A stretch of DNA of 64,000 bases from Pararhodobacter zhoushanensis (GTDB lineage Bacteria; Pseudomonadota; Alphaproteobacteria; Rhodobacterales; Rhodobacteraceae), in the NCBI RefSeq assembly GCF_025949695.1, contig NZ_JAPDFL010000001.1, forward strand, positions 124,001 to 188,000, written 5' to 3'. The notes beneath the pieces were generated by a model. That model was not told the origin of the DNA. It saw only the letters and a list, made by a program, of their open reading frames with translations, and did no database searches. Every line of letters starts with the position of its first letter. Position 1 is the stretch's first letter. Shown here one piece after another: positions 7,265 to 17,100 of the stretch. The translations under genes and the position numbers were made by a program.

Positions 7265-8575
7265 TCACCGCAAACGCGGCACCGCGCCCTGCGCGCCCAG
7301 CGCCCTTGGCCTCACCCCACCCGTCGCCCAGTCCACCAGCTCTACCGTATGCACCACCGGCACCCCGGTGCCCGAGCCGATCTGCATCATGCAGCCGATG
7401 TTGCCGGCGGCGATCACGTCGGGGGCCTTGGCCTCCAGCGTCGCCACCTTGCGGCGCTTCAACTCGCCCGAGATTTCCGGTTGCAGCAGGTTATACGTCC
7501 CCGCCGACCCGCAACACAGATGCGCGTCCGCCGGCTCGACCACCTCGAACCCCAGCCGTTTCAGCAGCGCCTTGGGGGCGTCCTTGATCTGCTGGCCGTG
7601 CTGCAGCGAACACGCCGCGTGATAGGCGACGCGCAGGGGTTCGGGCGCGGCCCCCTCGGGTTTCAGCGCCGTCAGCACCTCGCTCACGTCCTTTGCCAGT
7701 CCCGCGATCACCGCCGCATCGGCGGCCAGCGGACCGTCGCGGAACATATGGCCGTAATCCTTGACCGTCGTGCCACAGCCTGAGGTGTTGATCACCACCG
7801 CATCCAGCCCCGCGCCCTGCACCTCGGCCATCCAGGCCTTGATGTTCTTCGCCGCCGCCACGTGGCTCTCATCCGTCTTGCCCATGTGATGCGTCAGCGC
7901 CCCGCAGCAGCCCGCGCCCTTGGCAACGACGACCTCGCAGCCCAACCGGGTCAGCACGCGGATTGTCGCGTCGTTGATGTCGGTGTTCAGCGCCCGTTGC
8001 GCGCAGCCGGTCATCAGCGCGACCCGCATCCGCCGCGCGCCCTGCGCCGCGAAGACCTGCGGCGCGTCGTTTCGGCTGACCGGCGGGATCACCCGTGGTG
8101 CCATCGCCAGCATCGCCTTGAGCCGCGCGTCGGGCATCAGAAAGGCGAAGGGCCGCCCGATCTTGGCCCCCAGCAGCGCCAGCCGGAACCGCGTCGGATG
8201 CGGCAGCACCTTGGCCAACACCCAGCGCAGGACGCGGTCGCCGAGGGGGCGCTTGTAGGTCTTCTCGATATGATCCCGGGCAATATCAACCAGATGCATG
8301 TAATGCACACCCGAGGGGCAGGTGGTCATGCACGACAGACAGCTCAGACAGCGGTCGATGTGCTTGACCGTCTTGGCGTCGGCAGGGCGACCCTGTTCCA
8401 GCATGTCCTTGATCAGATAGATCCGCCCGCGCGGGCTGTCCAATTCATCGCCCAAGACCTGATAGGTCGGGCAGGTCGCGGTGCAGAACCCGCAATGCAC
8501 ACAGGCGCGCAGCACCTCATTGGCGCGTTTGAGCGCCGGGGTTTGCAGCTGATCGGGCGTGAAGGTCGTCTGCAT
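7265..8575 (-). CDS. glcF: Glycolate oxidase iron-sulfur subunit
   Basis: Electron-transfer subunit of the membrane-associated glycolate dehydrogenase, 436 residues. Two [4Fe-4S] motifs lie near the N-terminus: CVHCGFCTATCPTY and CLSCLSCMTTCPSG. Two C-terminal cysteine-rich (CCG) motifs follow: GCCGALTHHMG and CCGSAGTYNL. This layout is diagnostic of GlcF/LutA-type proteins. It is the last gene of glcDEF on the minus strand, 3 bp after glcE. Glycolate from phosphoglycolate salvage or the environment is oxidised to glyoxylate by the complex. Confidence 0.94.
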   Translation of the reverse strand: MQTTFTPDQLQTPALKRANEVLRACVHCGFCTATCPTYQVLGDELDSPRGRIYLIKDMLEQGRPADAKTVKHIDRCLSCLSCMTTCPSGVHYMHLVDIARDHIEKTYKRPLGDRVLRWVLAKVLPHPTRFRLALLGAKIGRPFAFLMPDARLKAMLAMAPRVIPPVSRNDAPQVFAAQGARRMRVALMTGCAQRALNTDINDATIRVLTRLGCEVVVAKGAGCCGALTHHMGKTDESHVAAAKNIKAWMAEVQGAGLDAVVINTSGCGTTVKDYGHMFRDGPLAADAAVIAGLAKDVSEVLTALKPEGAAPEPLRVAYHAACSLQHGQQIKDAPKALLKRLGFEVVEPADAHLCCGSAGTYNLLQPEISGELKRRKVATLEAKAPDVIAAGNIGCMMQIGSGTGVPVVHTVELVDWATGGVRPRALGAQGAVPRLR

Positions 8576-8578
8576 GGC

Positions 8579-9685
8579 TTACTCCATCAGCCCGGGGTTC
8601 AGGATGCCGCGCGGGTCGAATTTCGCCCGCAGTCCACGCGTCAGCGCCGCCACCGGCGCGTGTTCGGGTTGGAACGGGGCCAGCGCCCGCCGCGTATCGG
8701 CGCTGGCGCGCACCAGCGTCGCGTGGCCCTGAAACGCGCCCAGCGCGGCGCGCAAATCGGTGCCGACGGCAACCCGCAGCCAGACCAACCCGCCGCCCCA
8801 GTCGTAAAGCGCCTCGCCCCCCGCCTTGGCCACCAACCCCGGCGCGTCCGAGGGCTTTACCGACAACCGCCACACATCGCCGCCCCCACCATGAAACGGC
8901 ACCACATCGCGCACCGAGACCCACAGCGGTTCACTTTCTTCGCGGTCCAGCACCCCCGGCGACCCAAACCGCGCCAGATGCCGCCCCAAGGCACCCGCGC
9001 GGTAAGTCACCGAACTTGCGAACCCCTCGACCCGCAGCACCGAACGCCCGTCGGGCAAATGCGCCGCGCCATTGACCTCGAACGGCGAGCCCAGCGCCGC
9101 TGCGAACATCGCGACAGCCTGCGCGCTGTCCAAACCATCAAACACCAGAGTCGCGGCGCTCGATGGCGCGGGCAGCAGCTTGAACGCTACCTCGCTCAGC
9201 ACCCCCAACGTGCCCCAGCTCCCGGCCATCAGCTTGACCAGATCATAGCCGGTGACGTTCTTCATCACCCGCCCGCCGTTCTTGATCACCGCGCCCGTGC
9301 CATCGACGAACCGCACCCCGATCAGACTGTCGCGGCACGCCCCGGCCTGCACCCGACGCGGCCCGCTGGCATTGGCGGCGACCATCCCGCCCAGCGTCGG
9401 CTCACCGCCCTGCCCCAGCAACCCGCGATGATCCATCGGCTCGAACGGCAGGCGCTGCCCTTCGGCGGCCAGCGCCGCCTCGACCTCGGCCAGCGGCGTC
9501 CCCGCTTTCGCCACCAGCGTCAACGCGCCCGGCTCATAGAGCGTCACGCCCGACAATCCGCCCGTCTCCAACACCTCGCCCGCCACCGGCCGCCCGATGC
9601 CGCGCGTGCCGCCGCCGCGCACGACCAGCGGCCCCGCCGCGCCGCGCACCGCCTCTGCCAGCTCCGCCTCTGTTTGTGGACGCAT
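8579..9685 (-). CDS. glcE: Glycolate oxidase FAD-binding subunit
   Basis: Subunit of glycolate dehydrogenase with an FAD_binding_4 domain, about 368 residues. The flavin segment GPLVVRGGGTRGIGRP is near the N-terminus, with EPTLGGMVAANASGPRR and a VTGYDLVKLMAGSWGTLGVL block typical of GlcE. The ATG at 9685 has GGGAGGGG five bases upstream. A GTG/ATG pair at 9712-9715 would add about ten residues and abuts a degenerate copy of the palindrome arm described elsewhere, so the start is not settled. The gap to glcD holds two strong hairpins. Confidence 0.88.
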   Translation of the reverse strand: MRPQTEAELAEAVRGAAGPLVVRGGGTRGIGRPVAGEVLETGGLSGVTLYEPGALTLVAKAGTPLAEVEAALAAEGQRLPFEPMDHRGLLGQGGEPTLGGMVAANASGPRRVQAGACRDSLIGVRFVDGTGAVIKNGGRVMKNVTGYDLVKLMAGSWGTLGVLSEVAFKLLPAPSSAATLVFDGLDSAQAVAMFAAALGSPFEVNGAAHLPDGRSVLRVEGFASSVTYRAGALGRHLARFGSPGVLDREESEPLWVSVRDVVPFHGGGGDVWRLSVKPSDAPGLVAKAGGEALYDWGGGLVWLRVAVGTDLRAALGAFQGHATLVRASADTRRALAPFQPEHAPVAALTRGLRAKFDPRGILNPGLME

Positions 9686-9740
9686 CCGCCCCTCCCAGCC
9701 CGCCTTGGGCATCACCTTGTTTCAAATACGCACGGGGTTT

Positions 9741-9800
9741 CCCAAGGGGGCCGTGGCCCCCTTGGGCGAGGGGGTTTGGGGGGCGAGCAGCCCCCCAACC
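9741..9800. terminator. Two hairpins between glcD and glcE
   Basis: The first stem is CCCAAGGGGGCC with its complement at 9741-9766 (12 bp, 2-base loop). The second is GGTTTGGGGGGC pairing with GCCCCCCAACC at 9773-9800. Neither has a following T run on the glc strand. They could lower glcE-glcF expression relative to glcD or stabilise the glcD 3' end. Confidence 0.5.
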
Positions 9801-11231
9801 TCACCCGCGCCGCCCCTCCGACGCTGCCAGGGGAAACACCTTGGCCGGGTTCAGCAACCACGCCGGATCAAACACATCCTTGACCCGCATCTGCGCTTCA
9901 AGATCGGCGGGGGCAAACTGCACATTCATCAGATCGCGCTTTTCCACGCCCACCCCGTGCTCGCCGGTCAGACAGCCACCGACCTCGACACAGAGCTTGA
10001 GGATCTCGGCTCCCATCGCCTCGCAGGTCTCCAGATCGCCGGGTTTGTTGGCGTCAAACAGGATCAGCGGGTGCATGTTCCCGTCGCCCGCGTGAAACAC
10101 ATTCGCCACGTCCAGCCCGTATTGCTGGGACAGCTCACCGATCCGGCGCAGAACATGCGGCAATTCGCTGACCGGGATCGTGCCATCCAGACAGATATAG
10201 TCATTGATCTGCCCCATCGCGCCAAAGGCCGATTTGCGCCCCAGCCAGATCTTGCGCGATTCCTCTTCTGACTGGCTCTCGCGGAATTCGACCGGGTTGT
10301 GGCGCTGGGCGATCTGGCGGATCAGACCCAGTTGCTCGTCGATCTCGGCATCCGAACCCTCGACCTCGACAATCAGCAAGGCCTCGCAATCGGGGTAGCC
10401 CGCATGCGCGAAAGCCTCGGTCGCACGGATGCAGGGGCGGTCCATGAATTCGATGGCAACGGGCAGGATCCCGGCCTTGATGATGTCCGACACACAGGCC
10501 CCGGCCACCTCATTGGCGTCAAAACCGATCAGCACGGGGCGCGCGCCCTCGGGTTTGGGCAGGATGCGCAACGTCGCCTCGGTCACCACGCCGAGCTGCC
10601 CCTCGCTGCCACAAATGACGCCGAGCAGATCCAGCGCGCCAGCATCCATGAACGGCCCGCCAATGTCGACCACCGTGCCGTCCATCTGCACCAGCGTCAC
10701 ACCGAGCAGGTTGTTGGTCGTCACGCCGTATTTCAGACAATGCGCCCCCCCCGAGTTCATCGCGATATTCCCGGCAATGGCGCAGGCAAGCTGACTTGAC
10801 GGATCGGGGGCATAGAAAAACCCGTCCGCCTCGACTGCGCCGGTAACGCTCAGATTGGTGCGCCCGGTCTGCACGCGGATGAAGCGGTTGGCATAGTCGG
10901 TTTCCAGCACGTCGCGCATCCGCGCCACACCCAGAATGACGCAATCCGCCGTTGGCAGCGCGCCCCCGGCCAGCGACGTCCCTGCCCCGCGCGGCACAAC
11001 CGGCACGCCCGCCGCGTGGCAAATGCGCAGAACGGCAGCAACCTCGGCGGTGGTGGCGGGCAAAACAGCAGCCAGCGGCGGGCAGCGATAGGCGGTCAGG
11101 CCGTCGCATTCATAGGCCCGCGTCTCGGTCGGATCGACGATCACCGCTTCATCGGGCAACACCGCCCGCAGCTGCTCGAACAGGCGCGCACGCTGGGCGA
11201 TGACATCGGCCCGGGGGACTGGCATCTGCAT
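9801..11231 (-). CDS. glcD: Glycolate oxidase FAD-linked subunit
   Basis: Catalytic FAD subunit of glycolate dehydrogenase, 476 residues. Visible blocks are VPVVPRGAGTSLAGGALP (FAD phosphate binding), SQLACAIAGNIAMNSGGAHCLKYG, and the C-terminal VFHAGDGNMHPLILFD and GGCLTGEHGVGVEKR of the FAD-oxidase C domain. First gene of glcDEF. The ATG at 11231 follows GAGGAG at a 9-base spacing; a second ATG two codons on is possible. A 23-bp inverted repeat (ATTGGT-N11-ACCAAT) sits 22-44 bp upstream of the start and is a candidate operator. Confidence 0.94.
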   Translation of the reverse strand: MQMPVPRADVIAQRARLFEQLRAVLPDEAVIVDPTETRAYECDGLTAYRCPPLAAVLPATTAEVAAVLRICHAAGVPVVPRGAGTSLAGGALPTADCVILGVARMRDVLETDYANRFIRVQTGRTNLSVTGAVEADGFFYAPDPSSQLACAIAGNIAMNSGGAHCLKYGVTTNNLLGVTLVQMDGTVVDIGGPFMDAGALDLLGVICGSEGQLGVVTEATLRILPKPEGARPVLIGFDANEVAGACVSDIIKAGILPVAIEFMDRPCIRATEAFAHAGYPDCEALLIVEVEGSDAEIDEQLGLIRQIAQRHNPVEFRESQSEEESRKIWLGRKSAFGAMGQINDYICLDGTIPVSELPHVLRRIGELSQQYGLDVANVFHAGDGNMHPLILFDANKPGDLETCEAMGAEILKLCVEVGGCLTGEHGVGVEKRDLMNVQFAPADLEAQMRVKDVFDPAWLLNPAKVFPLAASEGRRG

Positions 11232-11252
11232 GACTGGGCACTCCTCGCCTTT

Positions 11253-11275
11253 ATTGGTAAGAAAATGTCACCAAT
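11253..11275. promoter_or_regulatory. Inverted repeat ATTGGT-N11-ACCAAT upstream of glcD
   Basis: Six-base arms ATTGGT (11253-11258) and ACCAAT (11270-11275), located between the glcD ribosome site and the divergent DUF599 gene. GntR/FadR-type regulators such as GlcC and PdhR bind TTGGT/ACCAA half-sites, but with a 3-base spacer, so this spacing is unusual. Operator role is inferred. Confidence 0.4.
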
Positions 11276-11373
11276 TGCGCCGAAAAGTCCAGCGCCAATC
11301 CCTTGGCCGCACAGCGCCTTGACACCCCGGTCGCAGCGTCGGACATCTTGAGCCTCACGAACAGGGACTGCCC

Positions 11374-12078
11374 ATGACCCTCACGTCGTTGCTCTCGGTA
11401 TTCAGCTGGCCCGACCTGCTGGCCCTGATCCTGATCGCCGCCACCTGGTTCGGCCTGCAGGCGCGGATCGAATCGACCAAGGCGAAAAAGCTTTCGGTGA
11501 CCGTGCTGATGGCTGACTACCGGCGCGAATGGCTGCGCGAGTTCGTCACGCGGATGCCGCGGATGTATGACGCCTCGGTGCTCAGCAGCCTGCGGCAAAG
11601 CGCCAACTGGCTGGCCTCGACCACACTGCTGGCACTGGGCGGGCTGTTCGCGCTGATCGGCAATACCGAACGACTGGTCGGTGTGGCCGAGGATCTGGTG
11701 CTCACCGATCCGTCAGCGCGTATCCTCGAAGCGCGGCTGCTGCTGCCCGCGCTGTTTCTGAGCCACGCATTTCTCAAATTCCTGTGGTCAAACCGGCTGT
11801 TCGGCTATGCGCTGATCGTGATGTCGGCCGTGCCCAATGACGCCGACGACCCTGTCGCCTATCCCCGCGCCGCGCAGTCGGCCGAGATCAACATCCGCGC
11901 CGCCTTCAACTTCAACCGTGGCCTGCGCGCGACGTATTTCGCGTTGGCGTCGATGGCCTGGCTGCTGGGTCCCTGGGCATTGCTGTTGGCAAGCGCCGTG
12001 GTCAGCTGGCTGATCTGGTCGCGCGAATTCGCCTCGCACTCGCGCGCGGTGCTGCTCGACCCGCCGCCCAAGGTCTGA
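11374..12078 (+). CDS. DUF599 membrane protein
   Basis: Protein of 234 residues in the DUF599 family, function unknown. About four transmembrane helices are predicted: residues 10-26, 75-100, 118-140 (LLLPALFLSHAFLKFLWSNRLFGYAL) and 185-212. The basic cytoplasmic YRREWLREFVTRMPRM block after the first helix is characteristic. The start at 11374 follows AGGGAC. A TTGACA at 11319-11324 may be the -35 of its promoter. Convergent with pabC across palindrome copy B. Confidence 0.82.
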   Translation: MTLTSLLSVFSWPDLLALILIAATWFGLQARIESTKAKKLSVTVLMADYRREWLREFVTRMPRMYDASVLSSLRQSANWLASTTLLALGGLFALIGNTERLVGVAEDLVLTDPSARILEARLLLPALFLSHAFLKFLWSNRLFGYALIVMSAVPNDADDPVAYPRAAQSAEINIRAAFNFNRGLRATYFALASMAWLLGPWALLLASAVVSWLIWSREFASHSRAVLLDPPPKV

Positions 12079-12105
12079 GGCCGCGCGGCGTGAGGGGTCG
12101 GAAAA

Positions 12106-12266
12106 GGGGGCCTTGCCCCCCTCTTGGCCTGACGGCCAATTCACCCCCCAGGATATTTAAGGACAGAAAATGGTCATGGTTAACAAAACCTGAACGCCGC
12201 ATTTTCTGTCTCTAAATATCCCGGGGGAGTCGCGCCCCTGGGCGCGGCGGGGGGCTGGCCCCCCTA
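12106..12266. repeat. Dispersed nested palindrome, copy B
   Basis: Lies between the convergent DUF599 gene and pabC. The left arm (12139-12172) reads CCCCCC-GGATATTT then GGACAGAAAATG. The right arm (12199-12228) is its complement, CATTTTCTGTC then AAATATCCCGGGGG. The variable inner segment differs from copy A (AAAATG instead of GATGATG) on both arms together. The centre holds TTAA-N7-TGAAC at 12180-12195. GC-rich outer hairpins are at 12106-12138 and 12230-12266. Confidence 0.85.
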
Positions 12267-12271
12267 CCCGG

Positions 12272-12877
12272 TCACCCGACCCAGCGCGCCGGGCAGAACC
12301 CGCGCAGGGCGTTGCCGATCCAGAGACGCACCAAAGGCAGATCGCCCGGCAGCAGCGTTTCCTCAGGCACAGCGAGCGAGGCGCGCAGGACGCCCGGCAG
12401 CAGACCGGCAGAGAGCGGCGGGGTGCGCAGGCCGTTGCCCCGATCAAAGAACAGCGTGCTGATGGATCCGTCGCAAACCTCACCGCGTTCATTGAGCAGG
12501 ATCACTTCGTCAATCCCCTCTGGGAGCTCCGCGCGGGCGCGGTCATACGCGGCGCGGCGGGTGGATTTCACGCGCAGCCAAGGATCGGTGGAGGTCAGGC
12601 GCTCGCGAGAGAGAGCGAGACGCCAGACATCTTTCATTGGTGACAACGGGCCGGATTCCAGCGCAACCGTGCCCCCGGCATCCAGCGTCAGACGCAGGCG
12701 GGCGGGGTGTGCTGGCCCCTTCAGCACAAACGCGGGACAACTCCAGCCCAACGCCTGCGCCCCCGCCAGAAGCCGCGCGCGGTGCAGCGATTCCAGCGCC
12801 ACGCCCGATCCGTCCCACAGCATCGTTTCGATCAGCTTAAGACCGGGTTCATCGGCCCCGCGAAGGCGGCTTTCCAT
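12272..12877 (-). CDS. pabC: Aminotransferase class IV, 4-amino-4-deoxychorismate lyase-like
   Basis: PLP enzyme of fold type IV, 201 residues, expected to release pyruvate from aminodeoxychorismate to give 4-aminobenzoate for folate. Support: IDEVILLNERGEVCDGSISTLFF, which matches the class IV E-V-x-E/D-G-S-x-S-N region, and SAGLLPGVLRASL. The Lys of KSTRRAAYDRAR is the likely Schiff-base residue. The ATG at 12877 has GGAGGAA in front and lies inside the 3' end of pabB (46-bp overlap), so the pair is translationally coupled. The assignment as PabC rather than a D-amino acid or branched-chain aminotransferase rests on this coupling. Confidence 0.82.
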   Translation of the reverse strand: MESRLRGADEPGLKLIETMLWDGSGVALESLHRARLLAGAQALGWSCPAFVLKGPAHPARLRLTLDAGGTVALESGPLSPMKDVWRLALSRERLTSTDPWLRVKSTRRAAYDRARAELPEGIDEVILLNERGEVCDGSISTLFFDRGNGLRTPPLSAGLLPGVLRASLAVPEETLLPGDLPLVRLWIGNALRGFCPARWVG

Positions 12878-13953
12878 AGCGCTTCCTCCCATTCCCCTTG
12901 CGGTGTGGAATCGGAGACAACCCCGCCGCCAACATTGAACACCACCGATCCGTCCGCTGACAGCGACAGCGTACGGATCGCCACGCTCCATTCCTGATCC
13001 CCGTCCGGCGCGGCCCAGCCAATCGCCCCGCAATAGGCCCCGCGTGGCTGCGCTTCGATCTCGCGGATGATCTGCATCGCGCGGATCTTGGGCGCACCGG
13101 TGATCGAGCCGCAGGGGAACAGCGCCTGCATGACCTCGGGCAGACCCACTCCCGGCAAGAGCCGTCCCTGAATGGTCGAGGACATCTGATGCACCGTGGC
13201 AAAGCTGTCGATGGCGTAAAGCTCGGGCACCCGGACCGACCCCACCGCGCTGATCCGCGCGATGTCGTTGCGCAGAAGATCGACGATCATCAGGTTCTCG
13301 GCGCGGTCCTTGGGGCTGCTTTGCAACGCCTGCGCCAGCCGCGCATCCTCGACCGGATCGGTTGAGCGCGGGCGGGTGCCCTTCATCGGGCGGCTTTCGA
13401 TCAGCCCGTCGCGGATGCGAAAGAACAGCTCGGGACTGCGCGAGACCACAACCGGCCCCTCTCCCAGATCGACCAGCGCGCCGAATCCAACCGCCTGCCG
13501 GTCGCGCAACGCGGCGTAAAGCCCCGCAGCGGTGCCGGTTTCCAGCCGGGTCTGCAGCGGGAAGGTCAGGTTGATCTGATAGCAATCGCCCGCCGCTATA
13601 TAGTCCAGCACCCGGCCGATCGCGCGGTCATAAGCGGCTTGCGTCAGCGCCGGTCGGATCGGGCCGAGCCTGCCGTCGGCCCGCATCGGCGCCACCGCTG
13701 CCGGCCCCTCATACACGCCCAGTTGCACCAGCGGCCCCGGCCGGTCTTGTGGCATCAGCGGCAACAGGCGCGGTTCCAGCGCATAGCCCGCCTCATAGGC
13801 CAGCATCCCGGCCACCCACAGCCCGCGCCGCCGCGCCGCTTCGGCCGCGGCGAGAACCGGCATCACCTCATCCGCCGTCCGGGCGGTCAACAGCTGCTGC
13901 GCACCCTTGAAAAGAGCGGGTTGCCCGTAGGGGCCGTGTTCGATCAGGATCAT
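12832..13953 (-). CDS. pabB: Aminodeoxychorismate synthase component I
   Basis: Converts chorismate plus ammonia (from a PabA-type glutaminase, not in this window) to 4-amino-4-deoxychorismate. 373 residues with the chorismate-binding domain: AGDCYQINLTFPL, SPELFF, the catalytic-region RPMKGTRPR, NLMIVDLLRNDIARI and PCGSITGAPKIRAM. The ATG at 13953 gives MILIEHGPYG; the frame is open further upstream, but that part overlaps the carB start and is not conserved in character. Overlaps pabC. Divergent from carB across about 200 bp. Confidence 0.9.
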   Translation of the reverse strand: MILIEHGPYGQPALFKGAQQLLTARTADEVMPVLAAAEAARRRGLWVAGMLAYEAGYALEPRLLPLMPQDRPGPLVQLGVYEGPAAVAPMRADGRLGPIRPALTQAAYDRAIGRVLDYIAAGDCYQINLTFPLQTRLETGTAAGLYAALRDRQAVGFGALVDLGEGPVVVSRSPELFFRIRDGLIESRPMKGTRPRSTDPVEDARLAQALQSSPKDRAENLMIVDLLRNDIARISAVGSVRVPELYAIDSFATVHQMSSTIQGRLLPGVGLPEVMQALFPCGSITGAPKIRAMQIIREIEAQPRGAYCGAIGWAAPDGDQEWSVAIRTLSLSADGSVVFNVGGGVVSDSTPQGEWEEALWKAAFAGPMNPVLS

Positions 13954-14021
13954 TGCCGGTTTCCGCCATCTGCGCCGCCCCGTAACACGGCGACAGGCCG
14001 GGTGACAGAGCCGCGCGGCCG

Positions 14022-14050
14022 CCCCCGTTTCAAAGCGCTGAAAGCGGGGT
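14022..14050. promoter_or_regulatory. Imperfect inverted repeat in the pabB-carB intergenic region
   Basis: CCCCGTTTCA pairs with TGAAAGCGGGG (one bulged base) about 105-135 bp upstream of carB and 70-95 bp upstream of pabB. It could be a protein-binding site or an RNA hairpin in the carB leader. No known regulator motif was recognised. Confidence 0.3.
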
Positions 14051-14155
14051 TGCGAAGCGCCGTTCGAGGCCCTAAACCCTGCGCAATTTGCTAACAGCAC
14101 GAATCCGCAGGCCCGGGCTCTTTGTCCCGCGCGCTGCCTTGGAAGGGGCCGAGAT

Positions 14156-17100
14156 ATGCCGAAAAGAACCGATATCAAATCGATCATGATCATCGGCGCC
14201 GGCCCCATTGTGATCGGTCAGGCCTGCGAGTTTGACTACTCGGGTGCCCAAGCCTGCAAGGCGCTGCGCGAAGAAGGCTACCGGGTCATTCTGGTCAACT
14301 CGAACCCCGCGACGATCATGACCGATCCGCAACTGGCCGATGCCACCTATATCGAGCCGATCACCCCCGAAGTCGTCGCCAAGATCATCGAGGCCGAGCG
14401 CCCCGACGCCCTGCTGCCGACGATGGGCGGGCAGACCGGTCTGAACACCGCGCTGGCACTGGCCGACATGGGGGTGCTGGAGAAATTCGGCGTGCAGCTG
14501 ATCGGCGCGAACCGCGAGGCCATCGAAATGGCCGAGGATCGCAAGCTGTTCCGCGAGGCGATGGACCGGATCGGGCTGGAAAACCCCAAGGCGACGATCA
14601 TCGCCGCGCCCAAGAAGCCCAACGGCAAATACGACATCGCCGCCGGTGTAGCCGAAGCGATGGTGGCGATCGAATACGTTGGCCTGCCTGCGATCATCCG
14701 CCCGGCGTTTACCCTTGGCGGCACCGGCGGCGGCGTTGCGTATAACCGCGACGACTATGAGGCCATCGTGCGCTCGGGTCTGGAAGCCAGCCCGATGGCG
14801 CAGGTGCTGATTGATGAAAGCCTGCTGGGCTGGAAAGAATTCGAGATGGAAGTGGTCCGCGACAAAGCGGATAACGCCATCATCGTCTGCGCGATCGAGA
14901 ACATCGACCCGATGGGCGTGCACACCGGTGACTCCATCACCGTTGCCCCGGCGCTGACCCTGACGGACAAGGAATACCAGATCATGCGCAACGGCTCGAT
15001 CGCCGTGCTGCGTGAGATCGGCGTGGAAACCGGCGGGTCCAACGTGCAATGGGCGATCAACCCGGCCGACGGGCGCATGGTGGTCATCGAGATGAATCCG
15101 CGCGTGTCGCGGTCCTCGGCGCTGGCGTCCAAGGCGACGGGCTTCCCGATTGCCAAGATCGCGGCGAAACTGGCCGTGGGCTATACGCTCGATGAGCTGG
15201 ACAACGACATCACCAAGGTCACGCCCGCCAGCTTCGAGCCGACCATCGACTATGTCGTCACCAAGATCCCGCGCTTTGCCTTCGAGAAATTCCCCGGATC
15301 CAAGCCCGAGCTGACCACCGCGATGAAATCGGTGGGCGAAGCCATGGCGATTGGCCGCACGATCCACGAATCGCTGCAAAAGGCGCTGGCCTCGCTGGAA
15401 ACCGGGCTGAACGGCTTTGACGAAATCGCCATCCCCGGCGCGCCCGACAAGGCGGCGATCTTCAAGGCACTGTCCGAGCAGACCCCCGACCGGCTGCGTG
15501 TCATCGCGCAGGCGATGCGCCACGGGCTGAGCGACGCCGACATCAATCAGGTCACCTCGTTCGATCCGTGGTTCCTGGCCCGCATCCGCGAAATCATCGA
15601 CGCCGAGGCGCAGGTCCGCGCCACTGGCTTGCCGCAGGATGCCAAGGGCATGCGCGCGCTCAAGGTGCTGGGCTTCACCGACGCCCGCCTTGCCGCGCTG
15701 ACGGACACCACCGAGACCGAAGTGCGCCGCGTCCGCCTGAGCGCGGGCGTCAATGCCGTGTTCAAACGCATCGACACCTGCGCCGCCGAATTCGAGGCGC
15801 AGACCCCCTACATGTATTCGACCTACGAGCAGCCCGCGATGGGCGACGTCGAATGCGAAGCGCGCCCCTCGGCTGCCAAAAAGGTCGTCATTCTGGGCGG
15901 CGGGCCGAACCGGATCGGTCAGGGGATCGAATTCGACTATTGCTGCTGTCACGCCTGCTATGCGCTGACCGAGGCGGGCTATGAAACCATCATGGTCAAC
16001 TGCAACCCCGAAACCGTGTCGACCGACTATGACACCTCGGACCGGCTGTATTTCGAGCCGCTGACGCTGGAGCATGTGCTGGAAATCCTGCGCGTCGAGC
16101 AGTCGAACGGCACGCTGCACGGGGTCATCGTGCAGTTCGGCGGCCAGACGCCGCTGAAACTGGCCAACGCCCTGCATGACGAAGGCATTCCGATCCTTGG
16201 CACCAGCCCTGACGCCATCGATCTGGCCGAAGACCGCGAGCGCTTTCAGCAGCTGCTGCAAAAGCTGGATCTGAAGCAGCCGATCAACGGCATCGCCTCG
16301 ACCGACGATCAGGCGATTGCGATTGCCGAGCGTATCGGCTTCCCGCTGGTGATCCGCCCGTCCTATGTGCTGGGCGGTCGCGCGATGGAAATCGTGCGCG
16401 ATATGGACCATCTGCGGCGCTACATCACCAACGCCGTGACCGTCTCGGGCAAGAACCCGGTGCTTCTGGACAGCTATCTGTCGGGCGCCATCGAGGTCGA
16501 TGTCGATGCGCTGAGCGATGGCAAGACCGTGCATGTCGCGGGCATCATGGAGCATATCGAAGAGGCAGGCGTGCACTCGGGCGACAGCGCCTGCTGCCTG
16601 CCGCCGCACTCGCTGTCGGCCGAAACGGTGGCCGAACTGAAGGTGCAGACCGAAAAGATGGCGCTGGCACTGGGTGTCGTCGGCCTGATGAACGTGCAGT
16701 TCGCGATCAAGGACGGCGAGATCTACGTGCTCGAGGTCAACCCGCGCGCCAGCCGTACCGTGCCGTTTGTTGCCAAGGCGACCGACAGCGCGATTGCCTC
16801 GATCGCGGCGCGCCTGATGGCCGGTGAGCCGATGGCCAACTTCCCGATGCGCGCCGCCTATCCGGCGGGTGTCGGTCCCGACAGCCCGCTGCCGCTGGCC
16901 GATCCCAACACGCTGGCCGATCCGATCACGCCGTGGTTCTCGGTCAAGGAAGCCGTGCTGCCCTTCGCCCGCTTCCCCGGCGTCGACACGCTGCTGGGCC
17001 CCGAAATGCGCTCGACCGGTGAAGTCATGGGCTGGGACCGTTCCTTCCCGCTGGCCTTCCTCAAGGCCCAGATGGGCGCGGGCACCATCCTGCCCGAAGA

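Noticed and set aside
7862..9883. Open frame of 673 codons on the plus strand
   Set aside because: Antisense to glcF and glcE; shadow composition.
12878..13585. Long upstream extension of the pabC frame
   Set aside because: Overlaps pabB in another frame; the ribosome site and family N-terminus put the start at 12877.
14072..16609. Open frame of 845 codons on the minus strand
   Set aside because: Lies wholly antisense to carB; His/Arg/Gln-rich composition typical of GC-rich shadow frames, with no recognisable domain.
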